Below are positions 63,001 to 64,000 of a stretch of DNA of 64,000 bases, piece after piece. The stretch spans positions 1,635,133 through 1,699,132 of the forward strand of contig NW_004797315.1 in the NCBI RefSeq assembly GCF_000002075.1, written 5' to 3'. The notes beneath the pieces were generated by a model that saw only the letters and a program-made list of their open reading frames with translations, was not told the DNA's origin and did no database searches. Within the stretch, counting starts at the first letter, position 1, and every line of letters starts with the position of its first letter. Source of the DNA: Aplysia californica. Taxonomy: Eukaryota > Mollusca > Gastropoda > Aplysiida > Aplysiidae. The translations under genes and the position numbers were made by a program.

Positions 63001-63746
63001 CACTGGTGTAGTGACTGTCAACCAGGCTCTGAACAGAGATCAGGTAGCCTTTATCACCAATGAGCTCACTGTCCAGGATCAAGGAGCAAACCCCGTCCAG
63101 GAAGGAACAGGTAACCCTACTTCTTTGTGGTTGTTTTCTTCTCACATCGGCTTTTGGACACTTACCCCTTTCCCAATCTCTTCGTTTAGAGAGATTAGAT
63201 TTTGGAACTGTCCTATTCCTAAAGGTATGCCCAAAAAATACCATTCCTCTGATGAATTCTCACACACCATACTTGTACCTAATAGCCAATATTTTGTTGT
63301 TTTTTTCTTTTTTCAACATCTAAAAAAAAAAAGTTGGAAAATAAACCGAAGGTAACTGGTTTGATAACAAGAATGATCTGCTACAAAGTAAATACCCTTC
63401 CATGTTGTCATTTGTTTTGAAGGAATTCTGAATAGTCAGTTTGATCTTAATCTTGGGTCTGTTCATTTGTTTACACTTATTATTGTAGAAGGTTACTGAG
63501 GTTGATCAGACTTCAGCTTTATATTCTTCCTTTCAGGTGCTCTATTCATTCGTATCACGGAATACAACGATCAAGATCCATACTTTGTCAAGAGTGAGTA
63601 CAGGCTGAACATCACAGAAGAAACCATCAGGAATTCATTTGTTGAAAGCTTACAGTGCAAGGACGATGATGATGACATTGCTTCTTACAGCCTGGAACAA
63701 ATTATACCAAATTTCCCCGACTATTTTGGCCTTCTTGGAGAGACAG
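21717..63746 (+). CDS. Gene B: long cadherin-superfamily protein (23 exons; 3' end outside window)
   Basis: Coding exons are 21717-21759, 23709-23804, 24921-25069, 26821-26868, 27462-27548, 27982-28080, 29549-29683, 36232-36345, 41992-42070, 43667-43782, 44552-44767, 49170-49325, 50124-50288, 52085-52158, 53106-53379, 55970-56142, 57272-57341, 58676-58748, 59431-59639, 61631-61760, 62414-62544, 62978-63110 and 63537-63746. All introns are GT-AG and the frame closes throughout, giving about 993 residues so far. After the signal peptide there are eight extracellular cadherin repeats and the start of a ninth. The linkers are DVNDEKPEF, DVNDSPPQW, DINDNAPKF, DVNDEDPKF, DVNDNFPRP, DINNNAPEF, DANNKSPVI and EYNDQDPYF. 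No membrane segment appears yet. Repeat number suggests a large cadherin (cadherin-23 or protocadherin-like size), but the subfamily is unresolved. Paralogue of gene A. Confidence 0.88.
21838..22135 (+). mobile_element. tRNA-derived SINE
   Basis: Head with box A-like TAGCCTAGTGGTTAGG and box B-like GCGGGTTCTGGGATTTGAAC. The body has CTGATCCAACGTTGTGTC and TTGGGAAAGGCAACTTGCAC. It is not a tRNA gene: the cloverleaf is broken and the body continues for over 200 bases. Confidence 0.75.
22197..23088 (+). mobile_element. RTE LINE fragment with internal deletion
   Basis: Encodes DWIMRQTT, IQWTLSSQLEDLDLANDLAL, VESFTYLGRVINKAGGTDED, IQKARAAF, then after a gap WERTSQRPVREDIQ and KKWKWIGHTLRRP, and ends near DGLCSTGS. 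The catalytic YADD/FADD position reads LAND, losing an aspartate. A block between the thumb and the C-terminal region is missing, and stops follow near 22.94 kb. The 5' end is truncated. It lies in intron 1 of gene B in sense. No target duplication was found. Confidence 0.85.
23169..23360. repeat. Imperfect inverted repeat
   Basis: CCATTTTAGAACACATTTC at 23188 is inverted as GAAATGTGTTCTAAAATGG at about 23342-23360, with further pairing through TTCAGTACA and the AAAGTAAAAAG/CTTTTTACTTT blocks. It is a hairpin-like MITE candidate of about 170 bp. Confidence 0.6.
23402..23468 (-). mobile_element. MITE family A, truncated copy 7
   Basis: Only the terminal block remains: TTGACGAGCACCTGATTTCA and the outer end reading GCGATGCCATACAT. 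Confidence 0.65.
23709..23804 (+). CDS. Gene B exon 2 (signal peptide end, start of EC1)
   Basis: 96 nt, phase 1/1; acceptor TTGCAG, donor GTGAGC. It encodes GGKVSSQLVTNVPEIKDYSV and SLPESTAI. It corresponds to gene A exons 2 and 3 fused. Confidence 0.85.
23982..24204. mobile_element. piggyBac-like MITE D, copy 1
   Basis: Termini CCCTATCCGTACG and its exact inverse. 223 bp, non-coding. It is closely similar to 51380-51619, but the flanking TTAA is decayed here. Confidence 0.75.
24205..24920. other. Intron, no feature seen
   Basis: AT-rich intron 2 of gene B with no recognised element. Confidence 0.4.
24921..25069 (+). CDS. Gene B exon 3 (core of EC1)
   Basis: 149 nt, entering in phase 1, leaving in phase 0; acceptor TTTCAG, donor GTGAGT. 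It encodes GTVVAVDPDGTEVSYF, FFNIDQKTGIVTLKK and LLDFEKQT, the DxD, ID..TG and LDxE motifs of a cadherin repeat. Confidence 0.93.
25388..25600 (+). mobile_element. tRNA-derived SINE
   Basis: Head with GTGGTAGCCAGTGTTTAGG and TTGCGGGTTCAGG; body with CAGTCTGATGTTGAGTCC and TTGGGAAAGACACTTTACAC. Same family as 21838-22135. Confidence 0.7.
25601..26820. other. Intron, no feature seen
   Basis: AT-rich part of intron 3 of gene B. No exon or element ends were recognised. Confidence 0.4.
26821..26868 (+). CDS. Gene B exon 4 (EC1)
   Basis: 48 nt, phase 0/0; acceptor CCTCAG, donor GTGAGT. It encodes EIKMLLKVEDGDLQSS, the strand after LDxE. Short, but supported by frame closure and by gene A exon 5 in the same place. 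Confidence 0.8.
26869..27461. other. Intron, no feature seen
   Basis: AT-rich intron 4 of gene B. Confidence 0.4.
27462..27548 (+). CDS. Gene B exon 5 (EC1/EC2 linker)
   Basis: 87 nt, phase 0/0; acceptor TTCAAG, donor GTAAGA. It encodes KIFVDDVNDEKPEFRF, the interdomain calcium-binding linker, with E and K in place of the second N and the residue before P of the DxNDNxP consensus. Confidence 0.9.
27982..28080 (+). CDS. Gene B exon 6 (EC2)
   Basis: 99 nt, phase 0/0; acceptor AATCAG, donor GTAAGT. It encodes FVSDISVTDLDTSNSLITV; DLD is the DxD motif of EC2. Confidence 0.9.
28081..28989. other. Intron, no feature seen
   Basis: AT-rich intron 6 of gene B before the family A MITE. Confidence 0.4.
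28990..29489 (+). mobile_element. MITE family A, copy 6 (old, with internal duplication)
   Basis: Diverged copy with TGTGAAATCAGG at the left and GATGAGCGCCTGATTCCA ... TTGACAC at the right. A segment of about 67 bp (AAATAGATGGGTATTTGCAAA and on) is present twice in tandem at about 29306-29440. It ends 59 bp before exon 7. Confidence 0.75.
29549..29683 (+). CDS. Gene B exon 7 (EC2)
   Basis: 135 nt, phase 0/0; acceptor CCCCAG, donor GTAAGC. It encodes CNTFSLTQVM, then LVKELDYEKRKSYVIQLKAY, the LDxE region. Same length and phase as gene A exon 8. Confidence 0.92.
29890..30130 (+). repeat. (ATC)n-associated short repeat, copy 1
   Basis: An (ATC)n tract is followed by CGCCTTTTTCCTG, TCTTGAAACACAACAG and ACCTACAAATATC, ending in an A-rich run. 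The copy at 44950-45210 has the same order of parts. Non-coding. Confidence 0.7.
30927..31679 (+). pseudogene. L2/CR1 endonuclease domain
   Basis: Apurinic-endonuclease-like domain with GDFNLHF, TLDWVIMD and SDHYVV in order. It ends at a TGA after SRAVTD; the same frame continues directly as PSAPLMTLEIKQSK, so the stop is probably a decayed CGA. Confidence 0.85.
31692..32978 (+). pseudogene. L2/CR1 reverse transcriptase domain
   Basis: Fingers and palm, with SLLDVSAAFDTIDHTILIER and the catalytic YADDTQLY. A frameshift near 32.70 kb separates the VVQTL segment from the GVPQGSVLGP-type motif, which reads in another frame. The frame runs up to the transposon insertion. Confidence 0.85.
32979..35012 (-). 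mobile_element. DNA transposon family E, copy 1 (RAG/Chapaev-like), inserted in the L2 LINE
   Basis: 2,034 bp bounded by CCCC at 32975-32978 and 35013-35016. Removing it and one CCCC gives a continuous L2 frame (SHFPIDIDHICTENEK), fixing both ends. The left terminus is CATGGCG (32979-32985), 14-bp spacer, TTTTAGTT (33000-33007). The right terminus, read inward, is CACGGCG (35012-35006), 23-bp spacer, TTTTAGTT (34982-34975). Sub-terminal GC-rich GGTCAC blocks follow. A decayed reading frame on the minus strand (33853-34554) resembles the RAG1 N-terminal zinc region. CAC ends and a 4-bp duplication fit the Chapaev group best from memory; no DDE core was recognised. Confidence 0.8.
33853..34554 (-). 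pseudogene. RAG1 N-terminal-like zinc-binding protein fragment (N-RAG type)
   Basis: Read on the minus strand in order: WKSVSEL, CRVC (about 34411-34422), NPDFVRQCQEIFS, YGIDVRDEDEQLYSANIC (about 34326-34270), FTAISNIKRK, then RNMWCAFDNNINVNSCSVC (to about 34128). Vertebrate RAG1 has the same order upstream of its RING finger: CRIC, an F/YxIDV segment, HPTxFCxxCW, then W...SCDIC. The order and spacing agree; identity is low. Frame changes near 34.33 and 34.24 kb and a Y for C in the second zinc pair show it is decayed. Aplysia N-RAG-TP transposons are the nearest described relatives, from memory. It could be an unrelated zinc-binding protein. Confidence 0.5.
35820..36030. repeat. (GT)n microsatellite in the L2 3' region
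   Basis: About 210 bases of GT repeats with interruptions. Cys/Val-rich open frames here are translated repeat, not genes. Confidence 0.95.
36232..36345 (+). CDS. Gene B exon 8 (EC2/EC3 linker)
   Basis: 114 nt, phase 0/0; acceptor GAACAG, donor GTAAGC. It encodes VHIEVKDVNDSPPQWQK and IIDEEISK, the linker and first strand of EC3. Confidence 0.92.
36473..36824 (+). mobile_element. MITE family A, copy 2
   Basis: 352 bp with AAAT duplicated at 36469-36472 and 36825-36828. Left end GTGAGGCAGCATGGTGAAAT, right end inverse of GTGTCACGACGCCATGG. Non-coding. Confidence 0.88.
37445..39733 (+). CDS. LINE endonuclease and reverse transcriptase frame
   Basis: Open for about 760 codons. Endonuclease motifs: LLQLNICGLRNKTELL, ALLQETLHKG, ICAGDFNGHSPEWGY, RPDLTICSSD, GSDHRPI. 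Reverse transcriptase: KAPGPDKIHNEML, KSYRPISLTSCIGKLAERM, FVDLQQAYDRVWR, GLPQGSCLSCTLFL and catalytic YADDLAL near 39.50 kb. The reading frame shifts near 39.71 kb within NLPN/PTYLGVKL. A start codon upstream at 37361 lies in MITE sequence and is not the natural start. Confidence 0.88.
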   Translation, partial: HRNSAKPARKSSRREKRANFIPNQKKSSLNLLQLNICGLRNKTELLKVLKDRQIHVALLQETLHKGTDLNLTGYTSYACTCTGCHGVVTYLRNDIQGDFVHLSSAQPTDTQKATIWHIGRKFTIYNVYSPPQTTCDLSDLQATNYGKTICAGDFNGHSPEWGYTSYNSTGRKIEELCETSNLSVLQNANSTPTLLHRAHLTLSRPDLTICSSDIKNACRIEVIDDIGSDHRPIFTQITSPPALNHPRRTRRNFKKANWAEYKKTSDKLLSNIVETDDADLFNEQVTKNILKAASPHIPRGCRRNYKPFWNEEIQAAVAEREKARQLLENSPSPIARTHYSKTCAQVKMTEKKAKNEKWTQTWEDLDLRHNGTKAWSLVSNLSGERQKSNPKPIFLSGNTIAEDQKKAEHFNRYFASVNRASRLTEADRLLINKAKHEEKAPTVNNALFEEDFSMMELGQTLKKLKQKKAPGPDKIHNEMLCNLGDKGKDVICRLVNTTWRTSGIPKAWRIAQIIPLLKKGKPPGEAKSYRPISLTSCIGKLAERMVNNRLYWYLENSNSLNPHQAGFRKGSNTEDQLFKLSQDIQDGFQETKHTVAIFVDLQQAYDRVWRKGLLMKMMDLGIHRKLYKWIKFFLADRNIETKVNNAHSSREVLEEGLPQGSCLSCTLFLIFFNDVTNVLKSEKTLYADDLALWQTHHSTVVGAGKLNEDLKRLHNYCQKWKLKINCSKTVYTIFTKSHKTAKEKLLLKIGNENLPNVFRSQT
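39696..41252 (+). pseudogene. LINE thumb, RNase H and zinc tail
   Basis: Continues the previous frame after the shift: PTYLGVKLDQSLTKKSQVES, then in-frame TAA at 40050-40052 and TAG at 40125-40127, then RNase H (VYTDGSAFKGTTKAGYG, MIAIETALYYL, FTDSLSVL, WIPGHSNIPGNDRAD) and the zinc motif near 41.04-41.09 kb. Three lesions in all, so the copy is dead but young. Confidence 0.88.
41480..41991. other. Intron, no feature seen
   Basis: Intron 8 of gene B between the MITE end and exon 9, with no recognised element. Confidence 0.4.
41992..42070 (+). CDS. Gene B exon 9 (EC3)
   Basis: 79 nt, phase 0 to 1; acceptor CCTCAG, donor GTATGT. It encodes GTVIQTVTASDPDVGAPRP, the DPD motif of EC3. Confidence 0.92.
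42501..43074. mobile_element. hAT-like non-autonomous element
   Basis: 574 bp with an exact 8-bp duplication TTAGCAAC (42493-42500, 43075-43082). The duplication fits the hAT target pattern nTnnnnAn. Termini TAGAGCTGG and its inverse, with imperfect inner pairing (GAATCGCCACTCT against AATCACCACTCTC). It is GC-rich with no transposase frame. Confidence 0.85.
43083..43666. other. Intron, no feature seen
   Basis: AT-rich part of intron 9 of gene B. Confidence 0.4.
43667..43782 (+). CDS. Gene B exon 10 (EC3)
   Basis: 116 nt, phase 1 to 0; acceptor TTTCAG, donor GTAAAG. It encodes DVFTINSTSGEISNI, IAPDFDAQG and WDVTIR, the strand D, LDxE-like and strand F parts. Confidence 0.92.
43845..44003 (+). 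repeat. Dispersed repeat family C
   Basis: TAAGAGTTTTACGGCACTTG, AGGTCATATAAGTGC, GAGATGTTAC and CCACACTAGAGCC in the family order. Confidence 0.7.
44170..44321 (+). repeat. 152-bp direct repeat upstream of exon 11
   Basis: It matches 45356-45507 at about 149 of 152 bases (three mismatches seen). Non-coding. The pair brackets exon 11. Confidence 0.92.
44552..44767 (+). CDS. Gene B exon 11 (EC3/EC4)
   Basis: 216 nt, phase 0/0; acceptor AATAG, donor GTAAGT. It encodes VKIRITMKDINDNAPKFDKN, then YNIEINENIARG and MTVTDADQT: a canonical linker, the acidic base motif of EC4 and its DAD. Skipping it would remove 72 residues in frame. Confidence 0.94.
44950..45210 (+). repeat. (ATC)n-associated short repeat, copy 2
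   Basis: A long (ATC)n tract, then TTCTTGAAACATAACAA, ACCTACAAATATCGGC and an A-run. Partner of 29890-30130. Confidence 0.7.
45356..45507 (+). repeat. 152-bp direct repeat downstream of exon 11
   Basis: Second copy of 44170-44321, same orientation, 1,186 bp further on. Confidence 0.92.
45910..46080 (-). mobile_element. tRNA-derived SINE
   Basis: Minus strand: head GGTGATCTAGTGGTAAGAC and GTTGTGAGTTCAGGGG; body GGACCGACATTGTTTTC and TTGGGAAAGGCACTTTACC, ending GGGAATGGGTACCCGGCC. Confidence 0.75.
46081..46784. other. Intron, no feature seen
   Basis: Part of intron 11 of gene B with no recognised element. Confidence 0.4.
46785..48796 (+). mobile_element. DNA transposon family E, copy 2 (both ends present)
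   Basis: 2,012 bp including a 424-bp MITE A. The left end is CACGGCG (46785-46791), 14-bp spacer, TTTTAGTT (46806-46813). The right end, read inward, is CACGGCG (48796-48790), 24-bp spacer, TTTTAGTT (48765-48758). Flanks are TGAA and TGGA, a 4-bp duplication with one change. Its first roughly 1.2 kb matches 57543-58315. No conserved coding frame; non-autonomous. Confidence 0.8.
47073..47496 (+). mobile_element. MITE family A, copy 3, nested in transposon E copy 2
   Basis: 424 bp with AATT duplicated at 47069-47072 and 47497-47500. Left end GTGAGGCTGCGTGGTGAAAT, right end inverse of GTGTCATGACGCGGTGGAAT. The sister element at 57.8 kb lacks this MITE and shows the unoccupied site. Confidence 0.92.
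48797..49169. other. Intron, no feature seen
   Basis: Last part of intron 11 of gene B. Confidence 0.4.
49170..49325 (+). CDS. Gene B exon 12 (EC4)
   Basis: 156 nt, phase 0/0; acceptor TTCTAG, donor GTAAGT. It encodes YNSFRLATDNYTDIFQVIP, LYVADPEKIDYESGQREYRI; IDYE is the LDxE motif. Confidence 0.92.
49326..50123. other. Intron, no feature seen
   Basis: AT-rich intron 12 of gene B with a GT/G-rich run near 49.63-49.70 kb. Confidence 0.4.
50124..50288 (+). CDS. Gene B exon 13 (EC4/EC5)
   Basis: 165 nt, phase 0/0; acceptor CAACAG, donor GTAAGA. It encodes ATVIIKVRDVNDEDPKFDKD and YTVSVFEDARGG, a linker with E for N and the first strand of EC5. Confidence 0.94.
50780..50944 (+). mobile_element. 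RTE LINE 3' tail
   Basis: Encodes RLAQDRERWKVFVRGLYLVQ, the C-terminus typical of RTE reverse transcriptases, then a (GAT)n tail. Strongly 5'-truncated; sense to gene B. Confidence 0.65.
51380..51619. mobile_element. piggyBac-like MITE D, copy 2
   Basis: 240 bp flanked on both sides by TTAA (51376-51379, 51620-51623). Termini CCCTATCCGTACG and its exact inverse. Non-coding. TTAA plus CCCTA-type ends is the piggyBac signature. Confidence 0.88.
51925..52062 (-). repeat. Dispersed repeat family C
   Basis: Reverse orientation: CTCTTGTAACATCTCTAAT, CTTATATGGCC and TAAAGTCTTACTAAAAC. It ends just before exon 14. Confidence 0.65.
52085..52158 (+). CDS. Gene B exon 14 (EC5)
   Basis: 74 nt, phase 0 to 2; acceptor TTGCAG, donor GTAAGT. 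It encodes AKDREEGDFGEAGIRYSLYG, the DxE/AxD motif region of EC5. Confidence 0.92.
52159..52800. other. Intron, no feature seen
   Basis: Intron 14 of gene B before the element at 52801. Confidence 0.4.
52801..53048. mobile_element. Small terminal-inverted-repeat element
   Basis: 28-bp termini (GCTACCTCAGAATTACAAAG and on; inverse at 53021-53048) differ at two bases. 248 bp, non-coding, ending 57 bp before exon 15. No certain duplication. Confidence 0.7.
53106..53379 (+). CDS. Gene B exon 15 (EC5/EC6)
   Basis: 274 nt, phase 2 to 0; acceptor ATGCAG, donor GTAAAC. The largest coding exon here. It encodes FEIDRITGLLTVKDCL, IDYERKKRYVLTVAATDN, VQVIVNILDVNDNFPRPE and YILEGNTV, four cadherin motifs in a row. 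Confidence 0.95.
53510..53560 (-). mobile_element. MITE family A, truncated copy 8
   Basis: Only the terminus is left: GTGTCATGATGCTGTGGAAT then CAGGCACTTGTCAAAT. Confidence 0.65.
53561..54794. other. Intron, no feature seen
   Basis: AT-rich part of intron 15 of gene B. Confidence 0.4.
54795..55235. mobile_element. piggyBac-like MITE, second family
   Basis: Termini CCCCTTCACTGCC and its exact inverse; flanks TTAA (54791-54794) and TTAC (55236-55239). 441 bp, non-coding. A similar terminus (CCCTTCACTACC) is seen near 63.84 kb. Confidence 0.75.
55290..55800 (-). mobile_element. LINE 3' fragment (CR1/Rex-like C-terminus)
   Basis: Minus strand encodes KEASKTSGYDFTRIDEMY, NDPPHPLSMLIIRSRSRYV and PKTKKDIKEFF. 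The 3' end contains TTTTCCTCTGGGATAATAAA, a common LINE tail. Antisense to gene B. The clade is tentative. Confidence 0.55.
55970..56142 (+). CDS. Gene B exon 16 (EC6)
   Basis: 173 nt, phase 0 to 2; acceptor TCACAG, donor GTACGT. It encodes AVDPDTVGGPIVYTIEGSG and GVLYSDAPDKEKGQ, the DPD motif and a PDKE in the LDxE position. Confidence 0.92.
56380..56860 (-). mobile_element. Degenerate LINE C-terminal fragment
   Basis: Minus strand encodes FRLRAGENWLNAHIMDKNLG and MTTEHLLKQCSIQDSP, the region after RNase H with its H/C zinc residues. No boundaries were found. Antisense to gene B. Confidence 0.55.
57272..57341 (+). CDS. Gene B exon 17 (EC6)
   Basis: 70 nt, phase 2 to 0; acceptor TCACAG, donor GTAAGT. 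It encodes QFTFTVVSYDQKNKAVSQVT, strands F and G. Confidence 0.9.
57543..58315 (+). mobile_element. DNA transposon family E, copy 3 (right end missing)
   Basis: The left end is CACAGCA (57543-57549), 14-bp spacer, TTTTAGTT (57564-57571). It then follows copy 2 to about 58315 with many substitutions and no MITE inside, and breaks off before the right terminus. Non-coding. Confidence 0.78.
58676..58748 (+). CDS. Gene B exon 18 (EC6/EC7 linker)
   Basis: 73 nt, phase 0 to 1; acceptor TTCAG, donor GTAAGT. It encodes DINNNAPEFTSPTYKHSMSE, a linker with N for D in the DxND position. Confidence 0.9.
58749..59430. other. Intron, no feature seen
   Basis: AT-rich intron 18 of gene B. Confidence 0.4.
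59431..59639 (+). CDS. Gene B exon 19 (EC7)
   Basis: 209 nt, phase 1 to 0; acceptor TTCAG, donor GTAAGT. It encodes LLTVTAKDLDSPTTGNGVID, FSMDIRTTQDARFSFETQNE and YKLI. Confidence 0.93.
59667..60074 (+). mobile_element. MITE family A, copy 4
   Basis: 408 bp with ATAT duplicated at 59663-59666 and 60075-60078. It begins 27 bp after the exon 19 boundary. Termini GTGAGGCATTGTGGTGAAAT and ACGAGCGCATGATTCATGAC. Confidence 0.88.
60166..60412 (-). mobile_element. LINE 3' fragment with 13-bp target duplication
   Basis: TGTCCTTGTATCT stands at 60153-60165 and 60413-60425. The minus strand encodes the LINE C-terminal zinc tail (SCLACGTSPDDLQ, ECPRG, in two frames) and ends in (GAA)n. Antisense to gene B. 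Confidence 0.8.
60533..60710 (-). repeat. Dispersed repeat family C
   Basis: Reverse copy: GGTGCTCTGGTGTGGTTTGC, CTTGTGACACCTCTAATC and TGTAAAACTCTTAC. It is followed directly by another copy. Confidence 0.7.
60715..60890 (-). repeat. Dispersed repeat family C, tandem neighbour
   Basis: Second reverse copy: GGTGCTCTGGTGTGGTTTGC, CTTGTAACACCTCTAAT, GCGCTCATATGAAC and GTAAAACTTCTACTAAAAC. Confidence 0.7.
61163..61570 (+). repeat. Dispersed repeat F, right copy, with C-type tail
   Basis: 61163-61490 is the inverse of window positions 1-325. 61505-61570 is the family C core (GACGCTCATATGACCTTATG and GTAAAACCTCTACTAAAAC). Confidence 0.75.
61631..61760 (+). CDS. Gene B exon 20 (EC7/EC8)
   Basis: 130 nt, phase 0 to 1; acceptor CCTCAG, donor GTAAGC. 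It encodes LEARDRGTPTARTGTATLTV, SITDANNKSPVI and INVRE: the AxDxG motif, a divergent linker and the first strand of EC8. Confidence 0.94.
61761..62413. other. Intron, no clear feature
   Basis: AT-rich intron 20 of gene B. TTAACCCTTTACCC near 61.92 kb looks like a lone piggyBac-like MITE end. Confidence 0.35.
62414..62544 (+). CDS. Gene B exon 21 (EC8)
   Basis: 131 nt, phase 1 to 0; acceptor TTTCAG, donor GTAAGT. It encodes DTPIGRSVHKVTAEDPDVNK and KLRFFME; EDPD is the DxD motif. Confidence 0.93.
62545..62977. other. Intron, no clear feature
   Basis: Intron 21 of gene B; ATGCCCCCAAAAATAC near 62.63 kb and its partial inverse near 62.84 kb may be a small MITE. Confidence 0.3.
62978..63110 (+). 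CDS. Gene B exon 22 (EC8)
   Basis: 133 nt, phase 0 to 1; acceptor TGGCAG, donor GTAACC. It encodes NMFTINAITGVVTVNQALNR and ELTVQDQGANPVQEGT. Confidence 0.93.
63111..63536. other. Intron, no feature seen
   Basis: AT-rich intron 22 of gene B. Confidence 0.4.
63537..63746 (+). CDS. Gene B exon 23 (EC8/EC9), last in window
   Basis: 210 nt, phase 1/1; acceptor TTTCAG, donor GTATGT. It encodes LFIRITEYNDQDPYFVKSEY, LNITEETIRNS and CKDDDDDIASYSLEQ, a linker lacking the usual first D, then the acidic strand motif and an acidic DxD region of EC9. Confidence 0.93.
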
Positions 63747-64000
63747 GTATGTCATAACTGTTTGTTGAGCTCAGAATTTGTACTGTTGCTGGCTAATGGG
63801 TGTTTTCATGAACAAGATATGATTTTTTCTTTGTTTATCCCTTCACTACCAGGCCTGCTTTATAGTCTCACCTTTGAGCGTATACAGTCCAGGGAGAGGC
63901 AGTTAAGGGGTTGGTGCAAATGTCCAAGGTTAAAAACTTAAACTTTTTTTTTCTCTTGTTCTCTTGGCTTGCACCTTGCTTAACATGTAGTTGGAGGGTG

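Noticed and set aside
1-64000. LTR retroelements, Polintons or other capsid-bearing elements
   Set aside because: No long terminal repeat pair, protease, integrase or capsid frame was recognised; every reverse transcriptase here belongs to a non-LTR element.
1-64000. CRISPR arrays or bacterial operons
   Set aside because: Spliced cadherin genes with GT-AG introns and LINE/SINE content show animal nuclear DNA.

Overview
The window is animal nuclear DNA, AT-rich, with small exons in large introns full of transposons. A mollusc, probably a heterobranch gastropod, fits best: RTE, L2/CR1 and RNase-H-bearing LINEs, tRNA-derived SINEs, TCTAGA-rich simple sequence, and a transposon with an N-terminal RAG1-like zinc region (such elements, N-RAG-TP, are known from Aplysia). 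The species call is inference.

Two cadherin-superfamily genes stand head to head. Gene A is on the minus strand: signal-peptide exon at 14.39 kb, nine coding exons, running off the left edge in EC3 after about 286 codons. Gene B is on the plus strand: signal-peptide exon at 21.72 kb, 23 coding exons, running off the right edge after about 993 codons and at least eight EC repeats. Every junction has a GT donor and AG acceptor, and the reading frame closes across all of them. The two genes share first-exon length and phase, intron phases over EC1-EC2, and a 135-nt exon in EC2, so they are paralogues. They differ by one intron. The 7.3 kb between them holds a likely two-way promoter near 18.15-18.50 kb, with a 13-bp inverted pair that matches the Grainyhead motif, and a perfect 133-bp inverted repeat with TTAA at both ends.

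The introns hold layered transposons. LINEs: RNase-H type at 7.05-9.85 kb (minus) and 37.4-41.3 kb (plus); RTE at 13.69-14.27 kb (minus), 22.2-23.1 kb and 50.9 kb (plus); L2/CR1 at 30.3-36.1 kb (plus); smaller antisense tails at 55.3-55.8, 56.4-56.9 and 60.2-60.4 kb. DNA elements: a MITE family (family A) with a conserved 17-bp terminal block, in six longer and two truncated copies; hAT-like, piggyBac-like and Harbinger-like MITEs; several other terminal-inverted-repeat elements; and tRNA-derived SINEs.

The most unusual system is a DNA-transposon family (family E) at 32.98-35.01, 46.79-48.80 and 57.54-58.3 kb. Its ends read CACGGCG-like heptamer, spacer, TTTTAGTT octamer. The spacer is 14 bp at each left end and 23 or 24 bp at each right end, like the heptamer/spacer/nonamer design of RAG recombination signals. 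The copy at 33-35 kb also carries a decayed minus-strand reading frame resembling the zinc-binding N-terminal region of RAG1.
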